A DNA stretch of 64,000 bases from Ruminococcus sp. (GTDB lineage: Bacteria > Bacillota > Clostridia > Oscillospirales > Acutalibacteraceae): contig JAFRGI010000012.1 in assembly GCA_017433905.1 (NCBI GenBank), positions 23,844-87,843 of the forward strand. Direction: 5' to 3'. Shown here one piece after another: positions 63,720-64,000 of this stretch. A program made the position numbers and the translations under genes. The notes beneath the pieces were generated by a model that was given only the letters and a program-made list of their open reading frames with translations, ran no database searches and was not told the origin of the DNA. Numbering within the stretch: the stretch's first letter is position 1; each line of letters starts with the position of its first letter.

Positions 63720-64000
63720 AAAGTATTAAGAAATCAACTGGTCTTGCCGTTAAATTTTGAAATTTTAATCGATGAGAACGATCCGGTGTGGAAACTGACG
63801 GAAATTTGCGACTCTTTGGACTATACGTGCTTGTATGATGAATACCTCCGGCACTGGCAGGTTATTGATCCCGTTGTTCTTTTTGAGATTCTAGTATTTG
63901 CATATATGAACGGCATTTATTCAAGCCGGGCAATCGAACACGCCTGCAAAACCGATGTCAGATTCATGTGGCTGCTGCAAGGTCAGCCGGCACCCGACCA
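63717..64000 (+). CDS. Transposase of IS1182 type, N-terminal part
   Basis: The visible 94 codons (MKVLRNQLVLPLNFEILI, DPVWKLTEICDSLDYTCLY, RHWQVIDPVVLFEILVFAYMNGIYSSRAIEHACKTDVRFMWLL) match the N-terminal domain of IS1182/IS5-like transposases. The catalytic DDE part lies beyond the edge. No internal stop is seen in the part given. Confidence 0.85.
   Translation, partial: MKVLRNQLVLPLNFEILIDENDPVWKLTEICDSLDYTCLYDEYLRHWQVIDPVVLFEILVFAYMNGIYSSRAIEHACKTDVRFMWLLQGQPAPD

Larger units (their letters stand above)
63590..64000 (+). mobile_element. Left end of an IS1182-like insertion sequence, cut by the window edge
   Basis: The GGGGCTGTCGCATTAAG sequence at 63589-63605 is like the terminal inverted repeats of IS1182-type elements. 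A hairpin (63627-63654), a promoter and the transposase start follow. The right end lies outside the window, so the terminal repeat cannot be paired here. Confidence 0.8.

Overview
The window looks like a chromosomal segment of a spore-forming, starch-degrading gut Firmicute of the Ruminococcus type; a Ruminococcus bromii-like organism is the best guess. This is inference from gene content, not from a database match. The clues are dockerin-bearing secreted proteins, a cell-anchored scaffoldin with starch-binding-like and cohesin-like modules, a secreted GH13 amylase, gpr-spoIIP sporulation genes, Clostridia-like gene order, and TTG/GTG starts with strong AGGAGG ribosome sites. No tRNA, rRNA or CRISPR array was seen.

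Layout. 1-3.9 kb: a large scaffoldin with long Thr/Pro minisatellite linkers. 3.9-12.4 kb: galE, a cyclophilin, two small membrane proteins, then a housekeeping run alr-polA-LMW phosphatase-rimI-tsaD (minus strand). 12.6-14.2 kb: a sodium/proline symporter. 14.3-18.3 kb: a secreted amylase and a dockerin protein with two CBM26-like modules. 18.4-24.8 kb: rarA, glyA, dusB, a Pro/Thr-rich membrane protein, spoIIP and gpr. 24.9-26.5 kb: a papain-like protease with a dockerin. 26.7-33.9 kb: dapL, an in-frame carB-dapF fusion, carA and an ANTAR regulator. 34.1-37.6 kb: rmlABDC for dTDP-L-rhamnose behind a structured leader.

37.7-40.6 kb is the most unusual part. An XRE repressor and a short HExxH protein face a two-gene phage-tail-like cassette ending in an SGNH esterase. 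The cassette promoter carries an inverted repeat in its spacer, and the same core recurs inside a perfect 17-bp-arm palindrome in the leader.

40.6-63.2 kb is a Wzx/Wzy-type capsule or exopolysaccharide locus, almost all on the minus strand. It holds the CpsC/CpsD chain-length and tyrosine-kinase pair, a WcaJ-type initiating transferase, routes to UDP-GlcA/UDP-GalA and to a CDP-6-deoxyhexose, four glycosyltransferases, flippase and polymerase, three membrane acyltransferases, one hexapeptide acetyltransferase, and a pyruvyl transferase with an iron-sulfur partner. The left end of an IS1182-like element, cut by the window edge, closes the window.

How the parts fit together: the left part makes and displays a starch-degrading complex (scaffoldin, dockerin proteins, amylase). 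The right part builds an acidic, heavily acylated and possibly pyruvylated surface polysaccharide, fed by rml, galE, ugd, capI and rfbFG. The phage-derived SGNH cassette lies between the rhamnose genes and the capsule genes and may act on that polymer.
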